NCBI RefSeq assembly: GCF_009695655.1 | Contig: NZ_VUNM01000004.1 | Span: 36,070 to 100,069, forward strand | Direction: 5' to 3' | DNA: 64,000 nt | Source: Sharpea porci | Lineage (GTDB): Bacteria > Bacillota_I > Bacilli_A > Erysipelotrichales > Coprobacillaceae | Shown: positions 18,309 through 28,083 of the stretch, in pieces | Position numbering within the stretch: position 1 is the stretch's first letter | Layout: each line of letters opens with the position of its first letter | Position numbers and translations under genes: made by a program | The notes under the pieces: generated by a model | What the model saw: only the letters and a program-made list of their open reading frames with translations | Databases searched by the model: none | What the model was told of the DNA's origin: nothing

Positions 18309-19487
18309 TTAATGATGGAATAAACGTAGATGTGTGAAGGCAAGAACCATATGATATTTATTAGCTACTTCAATTACATGATCATCACGTACTGAACCGC
18401 CTGCTTCACCAACATAGACAACACCAGAACGATGGGCTCTTTCAATATTATCCCCAAATGGGAAGAAAGCATCTGAACCTAAAACAACATTCTTATTTGT
18501 CTTAAGCCATTCTTTCTGAGCCTGTCTTGTAAAGACTTCTGGACGGACTTTGAATGTTTCCTGCCAGTTATCATCACCATTGACATCTTCCCAGTCTTCA
18601 GAAAGATAGACATCAATCGCATTATCACGTTCAGCACGTTTTAAAGTATCAACGAATTGAAGATTTAATACTTGTGGTGACTGTCTTAAATACCATTTAT
18701 CAGCTTTATCACCAGCTAAACGTGTACAATGAATACGACTCTGCTGACCAGCACCAATACCAATTGCCTGTCCATCTTTGACATAACATACAGAGTTAGA
18801 CTGTGTATATTTTAAAGTGATCATTGAGATAATAAGATCTCTTATCGCAAAGTCAGGTAAGTCTTTATTTTCAGAAACAATATCAGTGAATAAATCCGGT
18901 GTAATTTCAATATTATTTCTACCTTGTTCAAAAGTTACACCAAAAACCTGTTTTCTCTCTATTTCATTTGGTACATAGTTAGGATCAATCTGAATAACAC
19001 AATAGTTACCACGTTTCTTTGTCTTTAAGATTTCTAATGCTTCATCAGTATATCCAGGAGCAATAATACCATCGCTGACTTCTCTCTTAATCAGCTTGGC
19101 AGTTACAGCATCACAGACATCACTTAATGCACAGAAATCACCATAACTGCTCATACGGTCACTACCCCTAGCTTTGATATAAGCATTTGCGACTGGTGTA
19201 AGTTCTTCATTAGATTCTTTTACGAAATACATTTGTCTTTCAACTTCACTTAATGGTGTACCCACTGCTACCCCTGCAGGAGATACATGCTTAAAGCTTG
19301 CCGCACAGACTTCGCCTGTTGCCTTCTTGACTTCTTTGACTAGCTGCCAGCTATTAAGAGCATCAAGTAAGTTGATGTAACCTGGCTTACCATTCAACAC
19401 TGTAAAAGGAAGATCCCCATCTTCCATGAAAACGCGTGCTGGCTTTTGATTAGGATTACAGCCATACTTCAATTCAAGTTCCTTCAT
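18309..19487 (-). CDS. Stand-alone AICAR formyltransferase
   Basis: 392 residues equivalent to only the C-terminal (AICARFT) half of PurH: LKYGCNPNQKPA, ASFKHVSPAGVAVG (catalytic Lys-His), SDAFFPFGD and GEAGGSVRDD. It formylates AICAR (ZMP) with 10-formyl-THF in late purine synthesis. The MGS-like IMP cyclohydrolase domain is absent, so that step must be done by another protein. A ZTP riboswitch lies directly upstream, which fits because ZMP is its substrate. Confidence 0.93.
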   Translation of the reverse strand: MKELELKYGCNPNQKPARVFMEDGDLPFTVLNGKPGYINLLDALNSWQLVKEVKKATGEVCAASFKHVSPAGVAVGTPLSEVERQMYFVKESNEELTPVANAYIKARGSDRMSSYGDFCALSDVCDAVTAKLIKREVSDGIIAPGYTDEALEILKTKKRGNYCVIQIDPNYVPNEIERKQVFGVTFEQGRNNIEITPDLFTDIVSENKDLPDFAIRDLIISMITLKYTQSNSVCYVKDGQAIGIGAGQQSRIHCTRLAGDKADKWYLRQSPQVLNLQFVDTLKRAERDNAIDVYLSEDWEDVNGDDNWQETFKVRPEVFTRQAQKEWLKTNKNVVLGSDAFFPFGDNIERAHRSGVVYVGEAGGSVRDDHVIEVANKYHMVLAFTHLRLFHH

Positions 19488-19511
19488 TTTATCCTCCTAT
19501 TCAATTTTACG

Positions 19512-19612
19512 AAAAAAGAGCCTACTACCCCTGGCGCTTCTTCGTGCCCAGACGGTCGGCTCTACAACGATTATACTTCATGTGGTTAATTCCACTTCCG
19601 CCAGTCGTATAA
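19512..19612 (-). ncRNA. ZTP (pfl) riboswitch with intrinsic terminator
   Basis: On the minus strand the leader has ACTGGCGGAAGTGG...AACCAC, then the hallmark GCCGACCGTCTGGGC. The aptamer ends in an expression-platform hairpin (AGAGCC at 19563-19558 with GGCTCT) followed by six Ts at 19512-19517. ZTP/ZMP accumulates when folate one-carbon units are short and turns on the downstream AICAR formyltransferase. Confidence 0.93.
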
Positions 19613-19620
19613 CTACCTAT

Positions 19621-19649
19621 AATATATTATGATTTCTTCTTTCAATCAA
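19621..19649 (-). promoter_or_regulatory. Promoter of the ZTP riboswitch transcript
   Basis: TTGATT (19644-19649), 17-bp spacer, TATATT (19621-19626). The left edge of the 113-bp direct repeat cuts through the -10 box, so the second repeat copy lacks it. Confidence 0.6.
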
Positions 19650-19736
19650 GAATATTTCTAGAAATTTCAAAAACCACCTTCATCAGTATTGAATATCTTT
19701 CTTCTCCATCCTTATTATAATATATTCTTTCTATCA
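19624..19736. repeat. 113-bp direct repeat, copy 1
   Basis: Matches 29229-29341 with two substitutions over 113 bp, at a constant offset of 9605. It abuts the left inverted end of the 9.49-kb element. It contains the upstream part of the riboswitch promoter, so this is probably the original locus. Confidence 0.92.
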
Positions 19737-19818
19737 CGGGAGTTTGACAGTTGTCTCCAATTTTTCACTAACCAAATTGCTCAAAACGTTGATTATATCA
19801 ATACTTTTTAAGTTTTTA

Positions 19819-19846
19819 TTGTCAAATTTGTGAAAGCAATTATACT
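19819..19846 (+). promoter_or_regulatory. Transposase promoter
   Basis: TTGTCA (19819-19824), 16-bp spacer, TATACT (19841-19846), about 45 bp before the transposase ATG. Confidence 0.6.
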
Positions 19847-19891
19847 AATATAGGCTAATGTGTTCTATAACAGGCACAGGAGATGATGCTC

Positions 19892-20091
19892 ATGAATCTG
19901 ATTATTTCAGAATCAAAGAACTCTATATCGCTTTACATTTAGAAATCATTTAGAAAGAATGGTAAATCCACTTCAAAGGTAGTCAAGAAATTAGGAACTA
20001 TGGAAGAACTTCTTCCTCAACATAATAACAGTGAGGAGGAAGTCATAGCCTGGGAAAAAAGATTGCCAAGAAGATGATGGAAGAAGAGTAA
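19892..20091 (+). pseudogene. IS1634-like transposase, N-terminal remnant
   Basis: From ATG 19892 (CAGGAGATG upstream) it reads MNLIISESKNSISLYI, TAG, KSFRKNGKSTSKVVKKLGTMEELL, the usual start of IS1634-family transposases. A one-base deletion near 20055 shifts the frame before AKKMMEEE and a stop at 20091. The catalytic DDE domain is absent. The next bases are already the terminator of the GH84 gene, so the body of the transposase has been lost or replaced. Confidence 0.75.
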
Positions 20092-20116
20092 AGAAGAACC
20101 TCCAACGAGGTTCTTC
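20091..20116 (-). terminator. Terminator of the GH84 gene
   Basis: Minus strand: GAAGAACCTC, GTTG loop, GAGGTTCTTC, then a short T-run. Confidence 0.7.
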
Positions 20117-20125
20117 CTAAAAATA

Positions 20126-23100
20126 TTAAGCTTCTTTCTTCTTTAATAATACATAACCTAATAATGAGATCATTGAGAAGAATGCGAATACTCCTACCAT
20201 AGCAGTATCACCAGTTGCTGGTTTAGTACTTGGTTTTACTTCTTGTTTAGTACTTGATTTTACTTCCGGTTTAGTTGTTTCTTCTGGTTTAGAAGGAGTA
20301 GTAGTTTTTTCTTCAGGAATACTTGGTGTAGTAACTGGTAACTTTTCTAATGCTTCCATAGCTTTTCTTAAGTCTTCAGTTAATGCATCTACTTCTTCCT
20401 GAGTTAATTCATTCTTATTTTCTAATGCTTTTTCAGTTGCTTCAATGACGTCTAATAAGTTCTTATAGCTCTTTTCTGTATATAACTTACTATCAGTCTT
20501 TTTAGCCTGATCAAGTAATAGTTCAAGTTCAGCTGTATTACCACAAGTAACAAGCTTCTTAGAAGCTTCTTCTAACTTATTAGTTAAAGCTTCAATTTCA
20601 TCACTTGTATGTTCAGCTTTTAATTCTTCTTTGATTTCATTTAATGCAAGTTCAAAGTCTTTCCAGCTAGATGCTGTATAGTCTTCTTCTTTATAAGAAG
20701 CCATTCTATTTTCTAATGCTTTTATTTCTGTATCAGTTGCTTTAAGAACTAAGTTCTTTCTTGCATCCTGTAATGCCTTATAAGCATCTTCTATTTCAAT
20801 AACAGTTGCATCTTCTTTACTTAAGATGTCTTCTGCATTCTTTAATGCTTCTTTAAACGGTTTTACTGTAGAAGTTAAGTAAATAGAAGTATCTAAAGTA
20901 TTTAAGTTATTAGAATCGATATAGTTTCTAAGTTCCTGTTTACTCATAGATGCTTTAGTGACAAGTCCTGCTTTAGCCTGATGTAATGATTCAATCATTG
21001 TATTGACTTCATCTTCAGTCGCATCTCTATTAGTCACTAGTTTCTTTGCTTCTACTAATACTTTTTCTAATGCGTTATAGCTTTCTTCTGTATAGTCATC
21101 TTTAGAAAGCTTTTCAATATCTTTAATTTCTTGATCGAGAGCTTTTAAATCACCACGTACTACTAATGCATTATAAGAAGCTTTAAGGTTAGCTTTTGCA
21201 GTTTCTAAGGCATCCTTTTCACCCATCTGAGTGTTATATACTTCTAATGCTTTAGTTCTTGCTGTCTGATGTGCTTTATAACTTGTTGCAGTGTACTTAT
21301 CTTCATCTACATGTAAAGAGTCAATGTAGTTCTTCAAATCCTTAGCACTTTCACTCTTATATTCATCATTAGTTAATGTAATAATTTCAGAAATAGTAGG
21401 AATATGGTTTTCTTCCCATTCAAACTTTAACTTATATACATTACCATGAGGAATATAGAATTCATTTAAAGATTTTCTTAAAGTACCTAACTGTACCCAT
21501 TCTTTATCTTCTTCAGGTACATTTCTAGCTGTTACTTCTTTATCAATCAATGCATATACCTTTGCATTGCTGATTTCACCCTTCTGGATAATATTGAATT
21601 TCTTTACATCAAGCTTATCAGAAAGAGTATAAGTGATATAACCTGCTTTATTTGATCCTGGTTTATAAGCTGTTAAAAGGTCACCATCAATCATATACTG
21701 AGGTTTATAACCTTTTGCTTCTGTTACACTAGAATCAAATGTAGGATCATTATCTTCAGGTGCATATTCTCCATCATTAATCATGATTTCGTTGAATACA
21801 ACAGCTCTAGAATGGTTAGATGCTGTAAATAGGATTTTTAAGTAACGTGCTGGAACATGGTCTGCAGTGCCTGATACATATACTTTGTTTGGATATGTAC
21901 TAGATGCTCTGTATCCTGCATCAGAATCGATACACTGAACATCTTTATCTCCAATATTTTCAACATCATCACCAATTGTCACAACATCTGTCCAGTTTTC
22001 TAAATCACTAGAAACACTAATCACAGCATCTCTAATATAGTTCTTTGCAGTATCCTGACAATACATGGCAATTTTATCAATATTTCTCATCTGACCTAAG
22101 TCATAGATAATATACTGATCCTTTTGTGGAAGGTCACCAAATTCAGTTGTAGAATCAATGTTGCCATCAAATGCAGCCCCATTGTTTCTAGAATCTTCTA
22201 TAACACCCCAAGAAGGGTCAACAGTCATAGTTGTCTTATATAAGTATGGTGCTGTAACTTCTGTAGAATGTACCACAAACTTATTCATAGTTAACTTCAC
22301 ATCAGAACTCTTCTTATTGATTAAACGTACATAACGCGCATCTGGAAGGTTCTTGTTTAAGTCTTTCACTTCTACCCAGTCATGTGCATTCACTGAAGCT
22401 TCTAATACAACATCACCTGTATAATCAAGTTCTAACTGTTTTAGATCTTTAACTCTTGATAACTTCACGCCTACATACTGTTTAGGTGCTAAAGTCATTT
22501 CTTTTGTATACACTAAATCAGTCTGGTCTAGTGTACTCTTAGAATGTAATTTATAGTCTGTATTTGTGTAAACAGCCTTGTCATCATATTCATTCACTAC
22601 ATCAGTATGGTTGAATGTCTTTGCCTTCCACCAATAACCTGCTGTATTACTTGAAAGATGTAATTCAAGGTTTCTTACACGAATTGCCTTAGCTGTTATA
22701 TTCTGATCTTCTACATTTAAATGAACAGTAGCATCACCAGCATATTCTTTTAATGTCTTCCAGTTAGTTCCATCAACACTGTATTCTAATGCATATCTAG
22801 TGATCTTATCAGTACCACTATCCTGTACGAAGTTGATAGTACCTAGTTTCTTAGGGTTATTGAATGTAAGAGTCACTGCCGCATCTACTGGAATATAGTC
22901 CTTGATTTCTCCTGCTTTATATGGAGATTCAGCAAAATGCGCATATGTAGATTCATTATTATCTAATAAGTTATCTAATGAACCACCCTTTACATCAATC
23001 TTAGTCATAGATAATGTACCCTTATCAGTGCTTGATGAAGGAGTAGTCATTGGGTTAACTAAGATATCTCTTACACCTAACCAAGTGTTACTCTTGTCTT

Positions 23101-25375
23101 CAGTTGCAATCATACGGATACCCTTAACACCCTTAAGGTTAAGGTCTGTTAATTCTACATTGTTTGGTAAGTCATATTCTGTATCATTGACATCAGTCCA
23201 GTTCTTACCATCAGTAGTATATTGTACTTTCGCTTTTAAGAATGTATCTCTAGGGTTAGAGTTCGCACCCATTCTAAAGATTACATGGTTTACATCAATA
23301 GCCTTAGAATACTTGATACCTACGTAAGTACCTGCAGAAATAGTATTAGGACTTTTGTAAACTAATTCTGTAGAAGCATTACTATCAAAGATGTTATCTT
23401 CCTTACCATCTGGAGTATCTTCACGGTTAGTGATATACTTTGCAATCTGTTTATCTGGATTAACGATCGTAGATACGACTTCAGATAAATAAGAATCCAA
23501 TGATTTAATAAATGGTACGATATGCTGTACACCTACTTCAGCATATTCTAAATGATCTACATAGTGGAAACCATAAGACTTACTCTTTTCAAAAGCAGCC
23601 TGTGCACTAGCATAATAGTCCCAGATAGATGCATTATCTTCTTCATTCTGTGCAGCTTTAATACCTTTAATATAGTTTAAAGCAGCATTTGTTGTATCAT
23701 CCCAGCAGTTTAACCAGTAAACAATCTGAGACTTGATTCTTTCATTACCGCTTTCACGATATACTTTAGATGCATTCTGTAATACTGTGAATTCGTTGAT
23801 GATGTCATCAAATTCTTCATCAGTGATCTTTTCACCTTTAGATATTTTAGTCTTGAATGCATTGAGTTTTTCTTTTAATTCAACAGATTCCTCTAAACGA
23901 GTCACTCTTCCATCCATGTTCTGATTGATCATATGTTTAGATAATTCTCTTAAAGCAGTTGATGCTTCAGTTTCTTCATAACCATTATGATCTACATATT
24001 TGAATGATGCATTATAGCACTTATCTGCTTCTTCTTCAGTTTTCCAGATATTCCATGAATAGCAGGCATTACCAAATATTGCGACTTTGCTTGGTTCTGA
24101 CTGCTGCATTGGGTTTAATACAATACCCTGTATCTTAGAAGGATCAACACCTGGATGAAGGAATGTTGTATAACCACCCATGATTAAGTGTTTCTTAGAG
24201 TTATCAGTACATGGCCAGTTGATCCACATATAAGGACCACGACCTACAGTATTAGTGAATGAAGAAGTAAAGTTATTAGTTACTTCACCCCATACACGTC
24301 CACCAGTCATAATAATCTGTACGTTTTCAGGGAAGTTGCCATAGTAAGACTGACCCCATCCCATATATTCCTGAGTACAGAATGGTAATGTAAGCTTTAA
24401 GCCAGGGTAAGTTGGTGAAAGTTCTTTTAGCCAGTTAGACATATCTGTCAAAGTTCTTGTATAGTTTGCCCCACCAACATTTGATGCATCATCTGCAAGA
24501 ATCGCAATCTGACGTACACCAGCATCAATCACCTGTTTGAATTTAGCCTTCATTACAGCTAAATCAGCCTGATATCTTTCTTCAGAGCTATAACTGATTG
24601 CGTTATACATATAAGGATGTAAGGCAAATACGAAACGGCATTTAGACTTGTTTCCAGCCTCTGCAAGTGGTTTGATTTTTGTATTGATTTCTTCTTCTGT
24701 ATAAAGTTTACGCCACTCACTATTATGCTTAGGATCATCTTTAGGAGCATAGAAATAAGAGTTAAGCTTATAATAGCCTCCCCATTCCATCAATTTACAA
24801 CGATCTTCTGTTGACCATGGATTACCATAATAACCTTCAATAAATCCACGGCTTGCAACATCCGCATAATCCTCGATAGAGAAGTTTCTAATTGTTTTCC
24901 CCTCTACCTGTTTAAAAATGTGATATAAGCTTGTAAGTCCATAAAAAGCAGCATCTGTATCTTTACCTAAGATAGAAATAGTGCCTTTATCAGACTTTAA
25001 AGCATAAGAATCAAGTTTATCAAATAAACCTGCTGAAGTTGTTCCAAATTGTGAATCTACATATTGTTTAGAACCCTTCACACCAACAAGAATGTTTGTC
25101 TTTCCAGTTTTCTTTTCACTAGAAACACTTGCATTCATGCCTTTTAATGCAAGAACTTCATTCAGTCTTGCTTTTGTGTCTTCATCAATACCATCTTCAT
25201 AGACAACATTGACCTGACTTGTCATTTCATAATCCCCATCACTATAATTCATAGAATGTGGATTAGGATAGACTTCATACCCTGTATCAGCTTTTACATT
25301 CATTGGAAAAGCTGATACACAGCCTAATGCAATAAGAAAACTTACTGCATAAGTAATGACTTTCTTTCCTCTCAT
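20126..25375 (-). CDS. Large surface-anchored GH84 beta-N-acetylglucosaminidase (hyaluronidase/NagH-like)
   Basis: 1749 residues. Signal peptide (cleavage near VKA, ~29); GH20b-like N domain (~33-165); GH84 catalytic barrel (~172-470) with SRGFIEGYYGNPW and the catalytic Asp pair D295-D296 (ILADDASN). Several F5/8-type C (CBM32-like) beta modules follow (~640-1290), then FIVAR-type helical repeats (~1300-1640). A Pro/Lys/Thr-rich stalk leads to a PATGD sorting motif, a membrane helix and a KKKEA tail. It resembles C. perfringens NagH/NagJ, which trim GlcNAc from mucins or glycoproteins at the cell surface. Expression is set by the RAT/cre leader; the adjacent NagE-type permease would import the product. 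Confidence 0.92.
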   Translation of the reverse strand: MRGKKVITYAVSFLIALGCVSAFPMNVKADTGYEVYPNPHSMNYSDGDYEMTSQVNVVYEDGIDEDTKARLNEVLALKGMNASVSSEKKTGKTNILVGVKGSKQYVDSQFGTTSAGLFDKLDSYALKSDKGTISILGKDTDAAFYGLTSLYHIFKQVEGKTIRNFSIEDYADVASRGFIEGYYGNPWSTEDRCKLMEWGGYYKLNSYFYAPKDDPKHNSEWRKLYTEEEINTKIKPLAEAGNKSKCRFVFALHPYMYNAISYSSEERYQADLAVMKAKFKQVIDAGVRQIAILADDASNVGGANYTRTLTDMSNWLKELSPTYPGLKLTLPFCTQEYMGWGQSYYGNFPENVQIIMTGGRVWGEVTNNFTSSFTNTVGRGPYMWINWPCTDNSKKHLIMGGYTTFLHPGVDPSKIQGIVLNPMQQSEPSKVAIFGNACYSWNIWKTEEEADKCYNASFKYVDHNGYEETEASTALRELSKHMINQNMDGRVTRLEESVELKEKLNAFKTKISKGEKITDEEFDDIINEFTVLQNASKVYRESGNERIKSQIVYWLNCWDDTTNAALNYIKGIKAAQNEEDNASIWDYYASAQAAFEKSKSYGFHYVDHLEYAEVGVQHIVPFIKSLDSYLSEVVSTIVNPDKQIAKYITNREDTPDGKEDNIFDSNASTELVYKSPNTISAGTYVGIKYSKAIDVNHVIFRMGANSNPRDTFLKAKVQYTTDGKNWTDVNDTEYDLPNNVELTDLNLKGVKGIRMIATEDKSNTWLGVRDILVNPMTTPSSSTDKGTLSMTKIDVKGGSLDNLLDNNESTYAHFAESPYKAGEIKDYIPVDAAVTLTFNNPKKLGTINFVQDSGTDKITRYALEYSVDGTNWKTLKEYAGDATVHLNVEDQNITAKAIRVRNLELHLSSNTAGYWWKAKTFNHTDVVNEYDDKAVYTNTDYKLHSKSTLDQTDLVYTKEMTLAPKQYVGVKLSRVKDLKQLELDYTGDVVLEASVNAHDWVEVKDLNKNLPDARYVRLINKKSSDVKLTMNKFVVHSTEVTAPYLYKTTMTVDPSWGVIEDSRNNGAAFDGNIDSTTEFGDLPQKDQYIIYDLGQMRNIDKIAMYCQDTAKNYIRDAVISVSSDLENWTDVVTIGDDVENIGDKDVQCIDSDAGYRASSTYPNKVYVSGTADHVPARYLKILFTASNHSRAVVFNEIMINDGEYAPEDNDPTFDSSVTEAKGYKPQYMIDGDLLTAYKPGSNKAGYITYTLSDKLDVKKFNIIQKGEISNAKVYALIDKEVTARNVPEEDKEWVQLGTLRKSLNEFYIPHGNVYKLKFEWEENHIPTISEIITLTNDEYKSESAKDLKNYIDSLHVDEDKYTATSYKAHQTARTKALEVYNTQMGEKDALETAKANLKASYNALVVRGDLKALDQEIKDIEKLSKDDYTEESYNALEKVLVEAKKLVTNRDATEDEVNTMIESLHQAKAGLVTKASMSKQELRNYIDSNNLNTLDTSIYLTSTVKPFKEALKNAEDILSKEDATVIEIEDAYKALQDARKNLVLKATDTEIKALENRMASYKEEDYTASSWKDFELALNEIKEELKAEHTSDEIEALTNKLEEASKKLVTCGNTAELELLLDQAKKTDSKLYTEKSYKNLLDVIEATEKALENKNELTQEEVDALTEDLRKAMEALEKLPVTTPSIPEEKTTTPSKPEETTKPEVKSSTKQEVKPSTKPATGDTAMVGVFAFFSMISLLGYVLLKKKEA

Positions 25376-25454
25376 CTTGTTTCTCCTTTCTTTTATATTT
25401 TGTCTAATTTCATGCTACTAGTTGATGAAATAAGTATTCAAACATGGATTTTTA

Positions 25455-25537
25455 CAAAAAATAAAGACCAAATAAAGTATGACAAAAAATGTATGTCATA
25501 ATCTTTATTTAGTCTTGCCTGCTTAGAGTAACAATCC
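25455..25537 (-). promoter_or_regulatory. RAT antiterminator site and overlapping terminator ahead of GH84
   Basis: On the minus strand GGATTGTTACTCTAAGCAGG then CAAGACT (25537-25511) closely matches the LicT/SacT ribonucleic antiterminator. It overlaps a long hairpin (AAGACTAAATAAAG...CTTTATTTGGTCTT) ending in a T-run near 25455. The phosphorylation-controlled antiterminator at 25761-26585 is the obvious binder. Confidence 0.88.
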
Positions 25538-25551
25538 ACATTGACTAGTTC

Positions 25552-25590
25552 AGTATAACAGTATCTTTTATATTATGCAAGCGTTTTCAT
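25552..25590 (-). promoter_or_regulatory. GH84 promoter with overlapping CcpA cre site
   Basis: TTGCAT (25575-25580), 17-bp spacer, TATACT (25552-25557). The 16-bp ATGAAAACGCTTGCAT at 25590-25575 fits the cre consensus and covers the -35, predicting carbon catabolite repression. Confidence 0.85.
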
Positions 25591-25703
25591 ACCTTATTTT
25601 ATGATGTTTTTAGGCATTTGAAGTCAGCAGAACATGAAATTGATAATTTAATCATACCAATAACTAATATTCTATTATGAAATTGTGATAATTGATAAGA
25701 ACG

Positions 25704-25743
25704 CAAAAAATAGCTACCTCGGCAAAAGTTTGAGGCAGCTACT
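25704..25743 (-). terminator. Terminator of nagE-licT
   Basis: Minus strand: AGCTGCCTC, 11-nt loop, GAGGTAGCT, then a run of Ts. Confidence 0.82.
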
Positions 25744-25760
25744 TTTCTCAAGTGAACGAC

Positions 25761-26585
25761 TTATCCCATAACACGTTTAATATGTATACATAAGAATGTC
25801 TGTTCGTCCGGTGATAAATCATATTTATATTTCTCTTTTATATGTTTCACAATACGGTTGATACACATTGAGAGTCTTAAGTTCTCTTTTAATAGTTGTC
25901 TGATGTCTTCTGTTGTATCTTTAAAGTTTATTTCCTGTCCTGTAAAGATACGTTCAGCTAAGTATTTTAAATGCGTAGAGAGTCTTGCATAACTGAGTGA
26001 CTGAGGAGAAATAGTCACCTTCATACTATTTTCAATAATACCGATAATATCAGTCACAAAGCTTAATATCTTAGTCGCATTATGAGTATTATTGTCCATT
26101 GAGAAGTTCACTAAATGCAAGGCTATATAGTTGGCTTCTTCTAGATCTAATGTAATACCTGTTTTCTTCTTAATATAGCTTAATGCCCATAAACCAATTT
26201 CATATTCATTCTTATAAAGAATACTTACATCCCCAAGTACGACATAAGGGATTCTGATATTCTCCTGCTTACGTTTTAAGGCAAAGGAGATATGATCTGT
26301 CATAGTGAGGAATATTTCTCCATAATAGCGTGATTTAAGCTTCTTAATTGCACGAGAGACAATCTTATCAGTCATCTCATAACAATCAGGAGAGATATCA
26401 TCTTCTCTTTCTAATCTTTTATGAGGGTCTTCTTTAAACATATATGTCTTTTCTATTTTAGTGGAATCAACACTATCCCCTACCTTCTTCTGGAATCCTA
26501 TTCCTGAACCTGTTAGGATAATATCTCCTAGTTCTGGTGAGATAGCCGCAATGGAATTGTTGTTGAAGATCTTAATAATTCTCAT
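25761..26585 (-). CDS. BglG/LicT-family transcriptional antiterminator
   Basis: 274 residues: an N-terminal CAT RNA-binding domain (~1-56, IIKIFNNNSIAAI, GSGIGFQKK) and two PTS regulation domains with histidines in DHISFAL and IALHLVNF (PRD1) and STHLKYLAERI and FLCIHIKRV (PRD2). PTS phosphorylation of these His residues controls RNA binding. It follows nagE by 11 bp (AAAGGGG ribosome site). The RAT sequence before the GH84 gene is its likely target, linking GlcNAc transport to glycosidase expression. Confidence 0.92.
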   Translation of the reverse strand: MRIIKIFNNNSIAAISPELGDIILTGSGIGFQKKVGDSVDSTKIEKTYMFKEDPHKRLEREDDISPDCYEMTDKIVSRAIKKLKSRYYGEIFLTMTDHISFALKRKQENIRIPYVVLGDVSILYKNEYEIGLWALSYIKKKTGITLDLEEANYIALHLVNFSMDNNTHNATKILSFVTDIIGIIENSMKVTISPQSLSYARLSTHLKYLAERIFTGQEINFKDTTEDIRQLLKENLRLSMCINRIVKHIKEKYKYDLSPDEQTFLCIHIKRVMG

Positions 26586-26596
26586 AATAGTCCCCT

Positions 26597-28024
26597 TTAC
26601 ATTAATATATCGTTCATTGCATCCGCAATGAACTGTGCATTGGTGCCTACTAATATCTGTAGAATATGCTTTCCTGCAATTGTGACATGTTCATAGCCTA
26701 ATTGAGATATTTCGTCTTTATTAATAGAATGTATGTCATTTATTTCCACTCTTAAACGTGTAATACAGGCATCTGCAGATATACAATTACTTCTACCACC
26801 AAGAGCTTCCACAAAACAAATAGCCAGATCATCATAATCAAATGATTGTTTTGTACTAACTTCTTCTTTCATACGTCCTGGTGTCATGAGATTAAAATGA
26901 AGAATCATAGTTCTAAATACAATGTAATAGAGCACACCACAGATGACTCCTAAAAGGATCAAATAGTTTGCATGATAGGAGAATGGTGCCTTAAAACTCA
27001 ATATATAGTCTATAAGACCAGCTGAGAAGCTAAAACCAGAGAGCCAGTGAAATGATGCAGCTATAAACATCATAATTCCGGTCATTACTGCATGGGCGAT
27101 ATATAAACTCGGTGCTAAAAACATAAAAGAGAATTCTAATGGTTCTGTAATACCTGTTAGAAAAGATGCAAGAGCGGCTGAAAACATTAATGCGCCTACT
27201 TTCTTTTTTTTATCAGGTGAGGCACATTGATATATTGCGAGTGCGCCTGCTGGTAAACCAAACATCATAACAGGGTAGAATCCTGCCTGATACATACCAG
27301 TAACACCTTTAATACCTCCTGATACTGTACCCCAGAAACGTCCAATATCATTAATACCCGCAATACTAAACCAGAAAACAGAATTAAGGGCATGATGTAA
27401 TCCTGTTGGTATAAGGAGCCTATTAAAGAATCCATATAAACCAGCACTGATTGGTCCTAACCCTGCCATCCATGTTCCAAAATGAATAAATGTTTCATAA
27501 AGCATCGGCCAGACATACATAAAGATACCAGCAAATAAAAGTGTAATTATACCTGAAATAATAGGAATGAATCTTTCACCACTAAAAAATGATAAAGGAC
27601 CAGGTATTTCTATATAATTAAACTTCTTATAACAGAAGGCGACAATCAATCCTACCATAATCCCTATAAACGCATTATCAGCCTCACCAAAGGCAATAGA
27701 GACTTGGCTTATATGTAAACCCGAGATCAATGAAATGCCCTCAGGAGAGAGTATTTTAGTAATCATGAGATAATTGATGACTGCTGCCAAAGACAATGAT
27801 GCACTCTTCTTATCCGTCATACCGATTGCTACAGCAATCGCAAAAAGGATAGGAAGATGATCTATGACTACACCACCTGATAATATAAGAAATGCCGCAA
27901 ATGGATTATTGACACCCCACCCAATAGGATCAATCCAATAGCCAATACCCTTTAATAATGCAGCCAAAGGCATAATAGTCACTGGAAGCATCAGGGACTT
28001 ACCTAACTTCTGTAAAAAACTCAT
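26597..28024 (-). CDS. nagE: PTS EIICB, N-acetylglucosamine type
   Basis: 475 residues: an EIIC membrane domain of ~10 helices (~10-375) with the GlcNAc-subfamily signature PTGLHHALNSVFWF and the GITEPLEF substrate loop, then an EIIB domain (~395-475) with phospho-Cys in DACITRLRVEI. There is no EIIA domain, so a separate EIIA is needed. It would import and phosphorylate GlcNAc released by the GH84 enzyme. Its original promoter seems to lie across an IS1595 insertion at 29070-29097. Confidence 0.88.
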   Translation of the reverse strand: MSFLQKLGKSLMLPVTIMPLAALLKGIGYWIDPIGWGVNNPFAAFLILSGGVVIDHLPILFAIAVAIGMTDKKSASLSLAAVINYLMITKILSPEGISLISGLHISQVSIAFGEADNAFIGIMVGLIVAFCYKKFNYIEIPGPLSFFSGERFIPIISGIITLLFAGIFMYVWPMLYETFIHFGTWMAGLGPISAGLYGFFNRLLIPTGLHHALNSVFWFSIAGINDIGRFWGTVSGGIKGVTGMYQAGFYPVMMFGLPAGALAIYQCASPDKKKKVGALMFSAALASFLTGITEPLEFSFMFLAPSLYIAHAVMTGIMMFIAASFHWLSGFSFSAGLIDYILSFKAPFSYHANYLILLGVICGVLYYIVFRTMILHFNLMTPGRMKEEVSTKQSFDYDDLAICFVEALGGRSNCISADACITRLRVEINDIHSINKDEISQLGYEHVTIAGKHILQILVGTNAQFIADAMNDILM

Positions 28025-28083
28025 ATTGATTCCTTTTCTGTACTTATTTATCTACTATTATATATTAATTGTTTTAAAAATAA

